Source: CAYRWR01 sp964537555
Lineage (GTDB): Bacteria; Spirochaetota; Brevinematia; Brevinematales; CAYRWR01
NCBI GenBank assembly: GCA_964537555.1
Contig: CAZIAD010000005.1
Location: 62,001-126,000 of the forward strand
DNA: 64,000 nt
Direction: 5' to 3'
In this document: one piece after another, positions 42,801-50,994 of the stretch
Layout of the letters: every line of letters begins with the position of its first letter
Numbering within the stretch: the stretch's first letter is position 1
Program-made: the position numbers and the translations under genes
Notes under the pieces: model-generated
The model's database searches: none
What the model was told of the DNA's origin: nothing
The model's input: the letters and a program-made list of their open reading frames with translations, nothing else

Positions 42801-43951
42801 GCCTTGATATTATGGGCAAATCCCTGGTCTACCAGGCCTCTCATGACAAAAGGTTTAAACAGTTCCAGAGCCATCTGCTTAGGCAGACCACACTGGTGCA
42901 GTTTGAGGTTAGGTCCTACGATAATAACAGAACGTCCGGAATAATCTACACGTTTACCGAGCAGGTTCTGTCTGAAACGTCCCTGCTTACCCTTGAGGAT
43001 ATCAGACAGAGATTTCAGAGGGCGGTCACCATTACCGGTCACGGGATGGGAACGGCGGCTGTTATCAAACAATGAGTCCACTGCATCCTGTACCATTCTC
43101 ATCTCGTTCTTGATGATGATATCCGGTGCGTTGACGCTTTTCAGTTTCTTGAGGCGGTTATTTCTGTTGATCAGACGGCGGTACAGGTCATTGATGTCGG
43201 ATGTTGCAAAACGTCCTCCATCCAGGGGTACCATAGGCCGCAGGTCAGGCGGGATGACAGGAATGATGTCCAGTACTACCCACTCCGCTTTGTTATTGGA
43301 TTTTCTGAGCTCTTCTACCAGTTCCAGTCTCTTCAGGACTTTCTTATCTACCTTGGGCTTGTGCTCTATCATCTCACGCAGTTCATCGGAGAGTTCATCC
43401 AGATCCAGGTTCTTGAGGATCTTTTTGATAGCAGCGGCACCGGTATCACAGGTAAAGGCTTCTTTATATTTGTCCCTGTATTCGTCAAATTCTTCGTCAT
43501 TCAATACCTGGTTAGCAATGAGGTCAGTCTCACCGGGTTCGATCACGATATACTTTTCAAAGTACAGGATGCTCTGAATATCAGAGGGTGCTACTTCCAG
43601 CAGCAGGGCTATCTTGGAAGGAACGATGCGGTAATACCAGATGTGGGCCACGGGGGCTGCCATCTCGATATGCCCGGTCCGGTAACGGCGGACTTTGGAT
43701 TCTGTGACTTCTACACCGCACTTGTCACAGACGATCCCTTTATAACGAATCGATCGGAATTTTCCACAGGAACATTCATAGTCTTTGGTAGGTCCAAATA
43801 TTCTCTCACAGAAAAGTCCGTCTCTCTCAGGGCGCAGTGTTCTATAGTTAATAGTCTCGGGCTTTTTGACTTCCCCGTATGAGAGACTTTCAATCAATTC
43901 TGAAGAAGCAAGATGGATAGAAATCGATCCAAAAGTGGTTGCTCCCTTCAT
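39866..43951 (-). CDS. rpoC: RNA polymerase subunit beta'
   Basis: The product is 1361 residues, normal for RpoC without large insertions. The N-terminal zinc-binding region (ECSCGKFRSIRYKGIVCDKC) is present, the catalytic metal site NADFDGDQMAVH has Asp448, Asp450 and Asp452, and the second zinc site (CETTHGICAKCYGWD) and trigger-loop region (GEAVGIIAAESIGQPGTQLT) are intact. With beta, alpha and omega it forms the core enzyme. It lies 55 bp after rpoB in one operon and is closed by a strong terminator. Confidence 0.98.
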   Translation of the reverse strand: MKGATTFGSISIHLASSELIESLSYGEVKKPETINYRTLRPERDGLFCERIFGPTKDYECSCGKFRSIRYKGIVCDKCGVEVTESKVRRYRTGHIEMAAPVAHIWYYRIVPSKIALLLEVAPSDIQSILYFEKYIVIEPGETDLIANQVLNDEEFDEYRDKYKEAFTCDTGAAAIKKILKNLDLDELSDELREMIEHKPKVDKKVLKRLELVEELRKSNNKAEWVVLDIIPVIPPDLRPMVPLDGGRFATSDINDLYRRLINRNNRLKKLKSVNAPDIIIKNEMRMVQDAVDSLFDNSRRSHPVTGNGDRPLKSLSDILKGKQGRFRQNLLGKRVDYSGRSVIIVGPNLKLHQCGLPKQMALELFKPFVMRGLVDQGFAHNIKAAKRMIETEHELVWGILEEVVRDHPVLLNRAPTLHRLGMQAFEPILIEEKAIQLHPLVCHSYNADFDGDQMAVHVPLTPEAQIEAWVLMLSSRNLLNPANGRPVVYPTQDMVLGIYYLTKPAFEKPEKLKAYDSVDEIMFAIDHGNLDYTTWIRYKYKGEFIETSAGRVVFNQIVPDQLGFINDTLTSKKIEVLLSLSYKLYGIKETAFFVDDLKSTGYKYATIFGVTIAISDVMIPHEKYDIVAKTEKEVEKIEENARKGLITHDEKYNQVIDLWASANEKIKKLVEKELKDSNNGFNSLYIMMDSGARGSREQIRQLAGMRGLMAKPSGEIIELAIKSNFKEGLSVLEYFISSHGARKGLADTALKTADAGYLTRKLVDVAQDVVVTEIDCGTVKGIDMEAIKQGDEIIKPLRDRILGRTVVTNIYDPRNGDLLVEANTLLGEDDSNAIEEAGIEKVKIRSVLTCETTHGICAKCYGWDLSAHTRANIGEAVGIIAAESIGQPGTQLTMRTFHIGGTAATSLEENEIKLNYDAYIMELPEILIEREKDGQKTVIVPRKSYIKVRKILKTIELDEFEDKKTAQALDGKEYMAEVNITTLKNGENLRFGKRVVFVIQDNILYALESNLYEYPIRIGSVLSAKQGQIIKKNQAIAEFDPYNELYISEHDGYMGYAVENAGTDKEEKDKSLLIVSSEDGTELERFVMVPGTTLAMEEGSKVKAGDVIARRSMGRRRTRDIIGGLPRVTELFESRRPKNIAVISKVNGIVDNIEQKKGKYVIWVKSKSGEMFSHIVPSGKNIYVRIGDKVQASEALCDGVISSHEILKVMGYTEVEEFLLNEIQAVYRLQGVDINEKHISIIIRQMLKKVEIVDAGDTEFIIGQNVDKSTFYAENDSVIAQGGQPAKAQPMLMGLTKASLFTKSFFSAASFQETPRVLSSAALKGAVDKLQGLKENLVIGQLIPAGTGIKNYSNIKLRMTE

Positions 43952-44006
43952 TCATATCTCCTTTTAATTATCCTCACCCTGGGGCGGGATCGGCTATTTT
44001 TTCAGC

Positions 44007-47000
44007 CTATATCAGATGTACCTTCATTTCCAGGACTTCTTTTTCCTTGTCATTGAGAGGCACTCTTTTTCCATTCTTGTCATAGACCTGGATATCCAGG
44101 GCCAGACCGCGTAATTCCTGTACCAGTACATTAAAGGACTCAGGGATACCGGGTGATGCCACATATTTACCTTTGATGATACCTTCATAGATACGTACAC
44201 GTCCTTCGGTGTCGTCTGACTTGACTGTCAGCATTTCCTGAAGGAGGTTAGCCGCACCATAAGCTTCCAGAGCCCAGACTTCCATTTCTCCCAGACGCTG
44301 TCCACCAAAGTTAGCTTTACCTCGCAGAGGCTGCTGGGTGACCAGTGAGTAGGGTCCTACAGAACGGGCATGGATCTTATCATCGACCATGTGATGCAGT
44401 TTTAACACATACATCACACCTACAAATACGGGCTTTTCAAAAGGTATACCGGTGCGTCCGTCTCTGAGGTCAAATTTACCGTTATAGTTCAGTTTTACCC
44501 GTTCCCAGTACGCTTTGATCTCTTTATCCGATTCGCCATAGGCTTTTCTTTCTTCTTTCAGTTCAGCCAGTATCTTGTCATTTGCTTTATCGATTTCTTT
44601 TTCGATCTCTTCCAGGCTGGCCCCTTCGAATACGGGGCATTCATACTTGACGCCCATACGCAGTCCGGCCATACCCAGCAGGGTCTCAAAGAGCTGACCC
44701 AGGTTCATACGGGATGGTACACCCAGAGGGTTCAGTACCACATCCACGGGCCTGCCGTCGGGCAGGAAGGGCATATCGTTCTCAGCCATCACACGGGAGA
44801 TTACCCCTTTGTTTCCGTGACGTCCTGCGATCTTGTCTCCGGGTTTGATCTTTCTTTTCTTGGCAATATATACCTTGACCAGCTTGATCACTCCGGGTGG
44901 TAACTCATCGCCATTGGCAGAGGAGAATACCTTGACATCCACGATCACACCGCTTTCCCCGTGGGGGACACGCAGTGAGGTGTCACGTACGTCTTTGGCT
45001 TTTTCACCGAAGATAGCATGCAGCAGTCTGAACTCAGGGGTCTCGGTAGGCTCACCCTTGGGGGTCACCTTACCTACCAGGATGTCTCCCGGTTTGACAT
45101 AAGCACCCACGCGGATGATACCTTCGTCATCGAGGTTCTTAAGAGCATCTTCACCCACATTGGGGATCTCCTGGGTGATCTCTTCAGATCCCAGTTTGGT
45201 CTCCAGGGCTTTGGATTCAAATACAGTAGTATATATAGAAGTAAAGTCATCATTCTTGAGCAGTTTTTCAGAGATCAGTACAGCATCCTCATAGTTGTAT
45301 CCATTCCAGGGCATGAAGGCTATGGTGACATTTCTACCCAGGGCCAGTTCACCCTTTTCAGAAGCAAATCCGTCAGCTATCACATCGCCTGCTTTGACCT
45401 TGTCCCCTACAGAGACAATGGGCTTCTGGTTGAAGCTGGTATCCTGGTTGGTCCGTCTGAACTTGACCAGGTCATAGGCCACTTCTTCTTTTTTATGCTT
45501 GATAGTAATAGTCGTAGAATCGACCTTGGTGACGGTACCATCATCAGGAGTCACAGCTACTGCGCGGGAGTCCTTGGCTACAAACTTCTCCATACCGGTA
45601 CCCACTACAGGGGAGTCGGATATCAAAAGAGGCATAGCCTGACGCATCATGTTGGATCCCATGAGAGCACGGTTAGCATCGTCATGTTCGATAAAGGGGA
45701 TCAGCGCGGCTGACACGGACAATATCTGCTTGGGAGATATGTCCATCAGTTTTACTTTTTCTTTAGGAGCCAGCTCGAATTCACCCTGGAATCTCACCTG
45801 GATAAAGTCTTCTACCAGCTCACCCTTATCGCTGAGAGGCACATTGGCCTGAGCGATATAGTTATTTTCTTCTTCTGTAGCAGACAGATAGACGATCTTC
45901 CCGGTTACTTTTCCCTTCTCCACTTCTACATAAGGAGTTTCCAGGAATCCGTAGTTATTGACCTGAGCATAAGTAGCCAGAGACACGATCAGACCGATGT
46001 TCGGTCCTTCAGGGGTCTCAATAGGACATACCCGGCCGTAATGGGTATTGTGTACGTCACGGACTTCAAATCCGGCCCGGTCACGGGACAATCCACCAGG
46101 TCCTAAAGCAGACAGACGCCTTTTGTGGGTCAGTTCTGAGATGGGATTGGTCTGGTCCATAAACTGGGACAGCTGGCTCATACCAAAGAAATCATTGATC
46201 GAGGAAACAATAGGTTTGATGGCAATGATGTTCTGAGGAGTGAGGTCTTCGATCTCACGGGAAGATAACTTTTCATGAATAGACTTTTCTACTTTTGAAA
46301 AAGCAGAAGTGATCTGGTTCATAATGAGCTCATTCACGTTTCTGACACGTCTGTTCCCCAGGTGATCTACATCATCCAGAGAGGCATCTTTATTGTATAC
46401 CTTTAAGAGGTGATCCAGTGATCTGATAATATCTTCAGGAGAAAGAGTACGCTGTTCGATCAGTGCTTCCTTTTCTTCATGAGAATACTCAGGATAAAGC
46501 TTTAATACCAGCTTATAACGTCCTACTTCACCCAGGTCATACATCTTGGGAGAATAGAACATATTATGGAGCTCTCTGACAATCGCTTCCAGAGGAGCTG
46601 CTTCACCGGGATGTAAAATGCTGTATATTTTTTTAATAGCTTTATTGATAGCATCTTTGGTATCATCTTTTTCCAAAGTATTGATCAGAGGTTTGTTTTT
46701 AGCCACACTCTTGGGGTCGATGATACGGATGACTGTTTTTCCTTTCTGATAAAGCTGATTAATAGATCCGGGAAAGAGCTTGTCTACAGCACTGACTATA
46801 AGCGTGCCGTCCTCATCCATCACATCTTCAGCCACATATTTTCCGACCAGGCGGGACATAGCTTCTTCTTTATCTATCTTGGAAAGGTCGATCTTTCTGA
46901 CTTTAAAGAATCCCTTGATGATATCGGTGGTACTCATCTGCAAAGCTCTCAGGAACATGGTTACCAGGATCTTTCTGCGGGAATCGATACGTACATACAT

Positions 47001-47534
47001 GAGATCTTTTTTCACATCGATGATGAACTCCAGCCAGGATCCCTTTTCAGGAACGATCTTGGATGAGAATTCTTTGTTTTTATAGCTAAAAAGTACACCA
47101 GGTGATTTATAGATCTGATTGACGACCACACGTTCAGCACCATTAATGATGAAAGTACCACGATTGGTCATCAGGGGGAAATCCCCGATGTAGATATCTT
47201 TTTCTTTAATTTCACCGGTTTTACGGTCAATCAGCCGAAACACTGCTTTTATCGGTACACTGAAGGTAAGATTTTTGTCAAAACATTCGTTTTCAGGATA
47301 TTTCAATTCCCCAATTTCATAGCGTACATATTCTACTACAATATCACCGGATGCGCTTTCTATAGGAAAAACATTTCTGAAGACTGCTTCCAGACCTTTC
47401 AGTTCTCTTTCATCCGGCTTTTTGCTTATCTGTAAAAATTCTTCATAAGACTGTAGTTGTATTTCTAATAAATCAGGGAGGGCGACTCTGTCCTGAAACT
47501 TGGCAAAACTTACTCTTTCCTGGCTACCTACCAT
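44007..47534 (-). CDS. rpoB: RNA polymerase subunit beta
   Basis: The product is 1175 residues. The rifampicin-binding region reads LSQFMDQTNPISELTHKRRL and then SALGPGG; Ser475 occupies the place of E. coli Ser531, where other well-known spirochaetes carry Asn and are naturally resistant. The N-terminal part (LPDLLEIQLQSYEEFLQ, GTFIINGAERVVV) is close in style to Borrelia RpoB. The C-terminal clamp contact (KEVLEMKVHLI) is complete. A hairpin separates it from rplL. Confidence 0.98.
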   Translation of the reverse strand: MVGSQERVSFAKFQDRVALPDLLEIQLQSYEEFLQISKKPDERELKGLEAVFRNVFPIESASGDIVVEYVRYEIGELKYPENECFDKNLTFSVPIKAVFRLIDRKTGEIKEKDIYIGDFPLMTNRGTFIINGAERVVVNQIYKSPGVLFSYKNKEFSSKIVPEKGSWLEFIIDVKKDLMYVRIDSRRKILVTMFLRALQMSTTDIIKGFFKVRKIDLSKIDKEEAMSRLVGKYVAEDVMDEDGTLIVSAVDKLFPGSINQLYQKGKTVIRIIDPKSVAKNKPLINTLEKDDTKDAINKAIKKIYSILHPGEAAPLEAIVRELHNMFYSPKMYDLGEVGRYKLVLKLYPEYSHEEKEALIEQRTLSPEDIIRSLDHLLKVYNKDASLDDVDHLGNRRVRNVNELIMNQITSAFSKVEKSIHEKLSSREIEDLTPQNIIAIKPIVSSINDFFGMSQLSQFMDQTNPISELTHKRRLSALGPGGLSRDRAGFEVRDVHNTHYGRVCPIETPEGPNIGLIVSLATYAQVNNYGFLETPYVEVEKGKVTGKIVYLSATEEENNYIAQANVPLSDKGELVEDFIQVRFQGEFELAPKEKVKLMDISPKQILSVSAALIPFIEHDDANRALMGSNMMRQAMPLLISDSPVVGTGMEKFVAKDSRAVAVTPDDGTVTKVDSTTITIKHKKEEVAYDLVKFRRTNQDTSFNQKPIVSVGDKVKAGDVIADGFASEKGELALGRNVTIAFMPWNGYNYEDAVLISEKLLKNDDFTSIYTTVFESKALETKLGSEEITQEIPNVGEDALKNLDDEGIIRVGAYVKPGDILVGKVTPKGEPTETPEFRLLHAIFGEKAKDVRDTSLRVPHGESGVIVDVKVFSSANGDELPPGVIKLVKVYIAKKRKIKPGDKIAGRHGNKGVISRVMAENDMPFLPDGRPVDVVLNPLGVPSRMNLGQLFETLLGMAGLRMGVKYECPVFEGASLEEIEKEIDKANDKILAELKEERKAYGESDKEIKAYWERVKLNYNGKFDLRDGRTGIPFEKPVFVGVMYVLKLHHMVDDKIHARSVGPYSLVTQQPLRGKANFGGQRLGEMEVWALEAYGAANLLQEMLTVKSDDTEGRVRIYEGIIKGKYVASPGIPESFNVLVQELRGLALDIQVYDKNGKRVPLNDKEKEVLEMKVHLI

Positions 47535-47574
47535 AAAGACCCTCCGTTATTTTCTCTTAATAAAAGCGAATATT

Positions 47575-47604
47575 CCCCTTCTTTACAATCCAGCAAAGAA
47601 GGGG
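47575..47604 (-). promoter_or_regulatory. hairpin between rplL and rpoB
   Basis: CCCCTTCTTT (47604-47595 on the minus strand) and AAAGAAGGGG (47584-47575) form a perfect 10-bp stem with a 10-base loop, 57 bp after rplL. The bases after it (TTCGCTTTTATT) are only partly T-rich, so it fits a partial terminator or processing site that sets ribosomal protein output above polymerase output. Confidence 0.65.
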
Positions 47605-47660
47605 GATAATTTCAATAATGTGCAATAATTTTGAAAGAATGAAAATTCAGCTCACAGGTT

Positions 47661-48044
47661 CTACTTGATTTCAACCTCAGCCCCAGCAGCTTTAAGATCA
47701 GCAGCCAGTTTTTCAGCTTCAGCTTTTTCAATTCCTTCTTTAACAGGAGTTGCACCAGCGCTTTCAGCGAGGTCTTTTGCTTCTTTAAGAGGTAAACCTG
47801 TAATGTTACGGATAACCTTAATAACTTCGATCTTCTTATCTCCGGGTGATTTGATGAAAACTGAGACTGTGCTTGCTTCTTCTTCAACAGCAGCAGCAGC
47901 GCCTGCAGCAGGAGCTGCAGCAACAGCCATAGGAGCAGCTGCAGTTACGTCAAACTCTTCTTCGATTGCTTTACGCAGATCGTTTAATTCCAATACGGTC
48001 ATTCCTTTGATTGTTTCTAAGATATCTTTTATCTTGTCAGCCAT
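47661..48044 (-). CDS. rplL: 50S ribosomal protein L7/L12
   Basis: The product is 127 residues. The N-terminal dimerisation helix (LETIKGMTVLELNDLRKAIE), the Ala-rich hinge and the C-terminal domain (FDVTAA, then KIEVIKVIRNITGLPLKEAK and VPGTPVKEG-like ending) are all present. It forms the stalk that recruits translation GTPases. It directly follows rplJ, its ribosomal anchor. Confidence 0.97.
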   Translation of the reverse strand: MADKIKDILETIKGMTVLELNDLRKAIEEEFDVTAAAPMAVAAAPAAGAAAAVEEEASTVSVFIKSPGDKKIEVIKVIRNITGLPLKEAKDLAESAGATPVKEGIEKAEAEKLAADLKAAGAEVEIK

Positions 48045-48072
48045 CTAGATACTCCTCGTGTTTTTTATCAGT

Positions 48073-48591
48073 TTAAGATTGTTTTTTTTCAACAGCTTCA
48101 ATAGTACCCACAAACTTAGTCATGATACCATTGAGCACACCAACGAACTTGCTTATAACAGCATTCATTCCACCGGCGATCATTCCGATCAGTTCTTTCT
48201 GTCCAGGCAACTTGGAGATCTCTACGATCTGGGTGTCACCATATACATCACCGGAGACTACACCACCCTTCAGGCCGATTGGTTCATTCTTCTTAGCGAA
48301 GTTAACCACTACCTTTAAGGCAGCTACAATATCGGTAGGGGAATAGATCAACATGGTAGATTTGGTCAGATAAGGATCCAGGCCTACTACACTATTGTTC
48401 TTTAATGCCATCTTTAATAAACGGTTTTTATAGACTTTAGCGTTGGCACCGATCTCTCTTAATGCAGCCTTCATTTCTTCAGTAGCAGACACTGTCAGCC
48501 CCTGGAAGGAGATCAGAGCATAACCATCAAATTCTTTCAGTTCTTTGGTCAGCTGGTCTACGATTGCAACTTTTTCAGTTCTTTTCAGCAT
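48073..48591 (-). CDS. rplJ: 50S ribosomal protein L10
   Basis: The product is 172 residues. The sequence begins with KVAIVDQLTKELKEFDGYAL and contains VYKNRLLKMAL and IGLKGGVVSGDVY, all typical of L10. The C-terminal helix binds L7/L12 dimers. It sits between rplA and rplL. L10 usually regulates this transcript by binding its leader; no leader structure was resolved here. Confidence 0.97.
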   Translation of the reverse strand: MLKRTEKVAIVDQLTKELKEFDGYALISFQGLTVSATEEMKAALREIGANAKVYKNRLLKMALKNNSVVGLDPYLTKSTMLIYSPTDIVAALKVVVNFAKKNEPIGLKGGVVSGDVYGDTQIVEISKLPGQKELIGMIAGGMNAVISKFVGVLNGIMTKFVGTIEAVEKKQS

Positions 48592-48605
48592 GATATAACC
48601 CCTGC

Positions 48606-49319
48606 CTACACACTTATTTTTTTATGGTCGATCAGCACTGAAGAACCCATGGTAGGGGATAATGTCATAGTAGCCATATAATCACCCTTCAGGTCTGTAG
48701 GTTTGACCTTCATCAGCAATTTATGTATAGCCAAAGTATTATCTCTTACTACGTCTGCACCACTGGACTTTTTACCCACTACAACGTGGATATTACCAGT
48801 CTTGTCAGCACGGACTTCAGTTCTTCCTGCTTTATACTCGTTTACTACACGTGCGATATCTGTAGTCACTGTGCCCACCTTAGGGTTAGGCATCATCTTT
48901 TTTCTACCCAATGCAGGCCCCAGTTTACCCAGGATCTTCATCATATCGGGAGTAGCGATTACAGCATCAAATTCAAACCAGCCGCCCAGGATCTTATCTA
49001 CCAGATCCTGTCCGCCCACGTAAGTCGCTCCGGCAGCTTCCGCTTCCTTAGCTTTATCCCCTTCAGCAAAGACCAGGACTCTCTTTTCTTTACCGATGGT
49101 GTGGGGTAATACCAGCACGTCTCTGATATTATGTTTCTGCTTAATATTGAGTTTGTAGGATAACTCGATAGACTCATCGAATTTGGCGGTAGACAGGTCG
49201 ATTACCTGCTTGGCACCATCTTCAACACTAAAAAGCTCATTACGATCATACTTATTCAACATTTCAAGGTATCTTTTGGTGCCCTTATAAGTTACACCGT
49301 TTTTTACTAAAGTCTTCAT
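48606..49319 (-). CDS. rplA: 50S ribosomal protein L1
   Basis: The start is the ATG at 49319, with GGAGGG upstream; a longer frame overlaps rplK and is rejected. The 237-residue product is standard. Motifs include NIRDVLVLPHTIGKEKRVLV, ATPDMMKILGKLGPALGRKK (the conserved L1 motif) and MPNPKVGTVT. L1 binds 23S rRNA at the mobile stalk and can repress its own operon. The start lies 4 bp after rplK. Confidence 0.96.
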   Translation of the reverse strand: MKTLVKNGVTYKGTKRYLEMLNKYDRNELFSVEDGAKQVIDLSTAKFDESIELSYKLNIKQKHNIRDVLVLPHTIGKEKRVLVFAEGDKAKEAEAAGATYVGGQDLVDKILGGWFEFDAVIATPDMMKILGKLGPALGRKKMMPNPKVGTVTTDIARVVNEYKAGRTEVRADKTGNIHVVVGKKSSGADVVRDNTLAIHKLLMKVKPTDLKGDYMATMTLSPTMGSSVLIDHKKISV

Positions 49320-49323
49320 GAGC

Positions 49324-49752
49324 TTATCCCTCCACCTCAACACCCATATTAATGGCTGTGCCGGCAATGATATTAATAGCAGCATCAATGTTAAATGCAT
49401 TCAGGTCCTGCATTTTTGTCTCAGCAATCTCTTTGAGCTGGGCTCTGGTGATCTTACCCACCTTTATCTTGTTGGCTTCTGCGGATCCTTTCTGGATGCC
49501 CACAGCCTTCTTGATCAGGTCGGTCGCAGGAGGTGTCTTCAAAATAAAGGTAAAACTACGATCTTCAAAAATGGTCATTTCTGCAGGAATCACATAACCG
49601 GCTTTATCCTTGGTCTGCGCATTGAACTGGGTACAGAAATCCATCATGGCAACACCATGAGGTCCCAATACTGTTCCGAGATTTCCAGGGTTTGCCTGTC
49701 CGGCCTGAATCTGCATCTTAACTATAGCTTTTACTTTCTTTGGGGGAGCCAT
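49324..49752 (-). CDS. rplK: 50S ribosomal protein L11
   Basis: The product is 142 residues. Signature stretches are VKMQIQAGQANPGNLGTVLG, FTFILKTPPATDLIKKA and the final GTAINMGVEVEG. It binds the GTPase centre of 23S rRNA. It lies 12 bp after nusG and 4 bp before rplA. Confidence 0.97.
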   Translation of the reverse strand: MAPPKKVKAIVKMQIQAGQANPGNLGTVLGPHGVAMMDFCTQFNAQTKDKAGYVIPAEMTIFEDRSFTFILKTPPATDLIKKAVGIQKGSAEANKIKVGKITRAQLKEIAETKMQDLNAFNIDAAINIIAGTAINMGVEVEG

Positions 49753-49764
49753 CTATTTCTCCTT

Positions 49765-50325
49765 CTATACTTTCGAAACTTGATTAAACGCCAACTCCAC
49801 AGGAGTCAATCGTCCGAATATTTCCACCCTCACCATGAGGCTGTTTTTCTCTGCATAAATCTCTTCCACTTCACCTTCAAATTCCTTGAAGGGTCCTTCT
49901 TTGATGACCACTCTTTCTCCCACTTCAAAGCCGGACTCGAGCTGGGACACTTCAGATTTGATATCCCCGGTCTTTTCAAAGATAGATCTGACCTCATCCA
50001 GGTTAAGAGGAGAGGGCCGCTTATTTCCACCACCTGAAGTGAGAAACATTCCCACACCGGTGATAGACTTGATCTCAGCGTATACCTGCTTCCACTGCTG
50101 TTCAGTGTCAGGCACATCCATCTCTACCAGCACATAACCAGGATAGATCTTTCTTTTCTTTATAACTTTCTTGTTCTTCTTCTCAACCGTATAATCCTCT
50201 TCGGGTACACGGATATCCACTATAACGTCTTTTAAAACATCATTATAACGTTTATTGCTCAAACCATTAAAAACAGTCTTTTCATATCCGGTATAAACCT
50301 GGATCACAAACCAGCCTTTAGCCAT
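49765..50325 (-). CDS. nusG: transcription antitermination factor NusG
   Basis: The product is 186 residues. NGN domain at the N-terminus (GWFVIQVYTGYEKTVFNGLS, KIYPGYVLVEMDV) and KOW at the C-terminus (GERVVIKEGPFKEFEGEVEE). It couples RNA polymerase to the ribosome and Rho. It sits between secE and rplK, the usual order. Confidence 0.97.
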   Translation of the reverse strand: MAKGWFVIQVYTGYEKTVFNGLSNKRYNDVLKDVIVDIRVPEEDYTVEKKNKKVIKKRKIYPGYVLVEMDVPDTEQQWKQVYAEIKSITGVGMFLTSGGGNKRPSPLNLDEVRSIFEKTGDIKSEVSQLESGFEVGERVVIKEGPFKEFEGEVEEIYAEKNSLMVRVEIFGRLTPVELAFNQVSKV

Positions 50326-50340
50326 GGTACCATCCTGTTT

Positions 50341-50529
50341 TTATGCTTTTAGTACAAATGCAGCCAGCCGGGACAAACCAGCATCTACTAATGCTAAAAA
50401 TAATGAGAAAATCACAACAAACAGCACCACAACAATAGCAGACTGTACAGCCTCGTCTTTGCTGGGCCAGTTGACCTTTTTCAACTCTTCAATACTTTCC
50501 CGAATAAAAGTCATGATCTTCTTAAACAT
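50341..50529 (-). CDS. secE: preprotein translocase subunit SecE
   Basis: The product is 62 residues with one membrane helix (AIVVVLFVVIFSLFLALVDA) preceded by the conserved amphipathic helix FIRESIEELKKVNWPSKDEA. It stabilises SecY in the translocon. It is positioned between tRNA-Trp and nusG. Confidence 0.95.
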   Translation of the reverse strand: MFKKIMTFIRESIEELKKVNWPSKDEAVQSAIVVVLFVVIFSLFLALVDAGLSRLAAFVLKA

Positions 50530-50556
50530 ATTTACCCCGGTTTAAAATAATAAATA

Positions 50557-50631
50557 CAGGCCAGGAAGGACTCGAACCTTCAACATTCGGTTTTGGAGAC
50601 CGACGCTCTAGCCAATTGGAGCTACTGGCCT
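50557..50631 (-). tRNA. trnW: tRNA-Trp (anticodon CCA)
   Basis: The acceptor stem pairs AGGCCAG with CTGGCCT, the anticodon loop reads CTCCAAA (CCA), and GGTTCGAGTCC forms the T arm. The discriminator base is G, as expected for bacterial Trp tRNA. The CCA end is not encoded. It lies between rpmG and secE. Confidence 0.95.
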
Positions 50632-50639
50632 ATTTAATC

Positions 50640-50795
50640 TTACTTAACTTCTTTATGTGGCGTATGTTTGCGGCAACGAGGGCAATACTTACTGAGGTTT
50701 AACTTTATACGCTGCTGTACCATAATCTTAGTCTTAGTGGTAGAGTAAGTTCTTTCCTTACACTCTTCACACTGTAGTGTAATCGTATCTGCCAT
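50640..50795 (-). CDS. rpmG: 50S ribosomal protein L33
   Basis: The product is 51 residues, and the gene is easily overlooked because of its size. The sequence begins with MADTITLQCEECKERTYSTT and ends in KYCPRCRKHTPHKEVK; both CxxC pairs are kept, so this is the zinc-binding form. It lies between tRNA-Thr and tRNA-Trp, the usual place ahead of secE. Confidence 0.93.
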   Translation of the reverse strand: MADTITLQCEECKERTYSTTKTKIMVQQRIKLNLSKYCPRCRKHTPHKEVK

Positions 50796-50830
50796 CTCAT
50801 TTTCTCCTGTTAATGTTAAAAAACCCTATG

Positions 50831-50903
<73 letters not shown>

Positions 50904-50994
50904 ATAATAGACCATTATTTTAGACTGCGCCTTAATAAAAGTCAACTTTAGAGGGTTAATATTTTAATGCCTGATGGCGGGAATTGCAAGTTTT

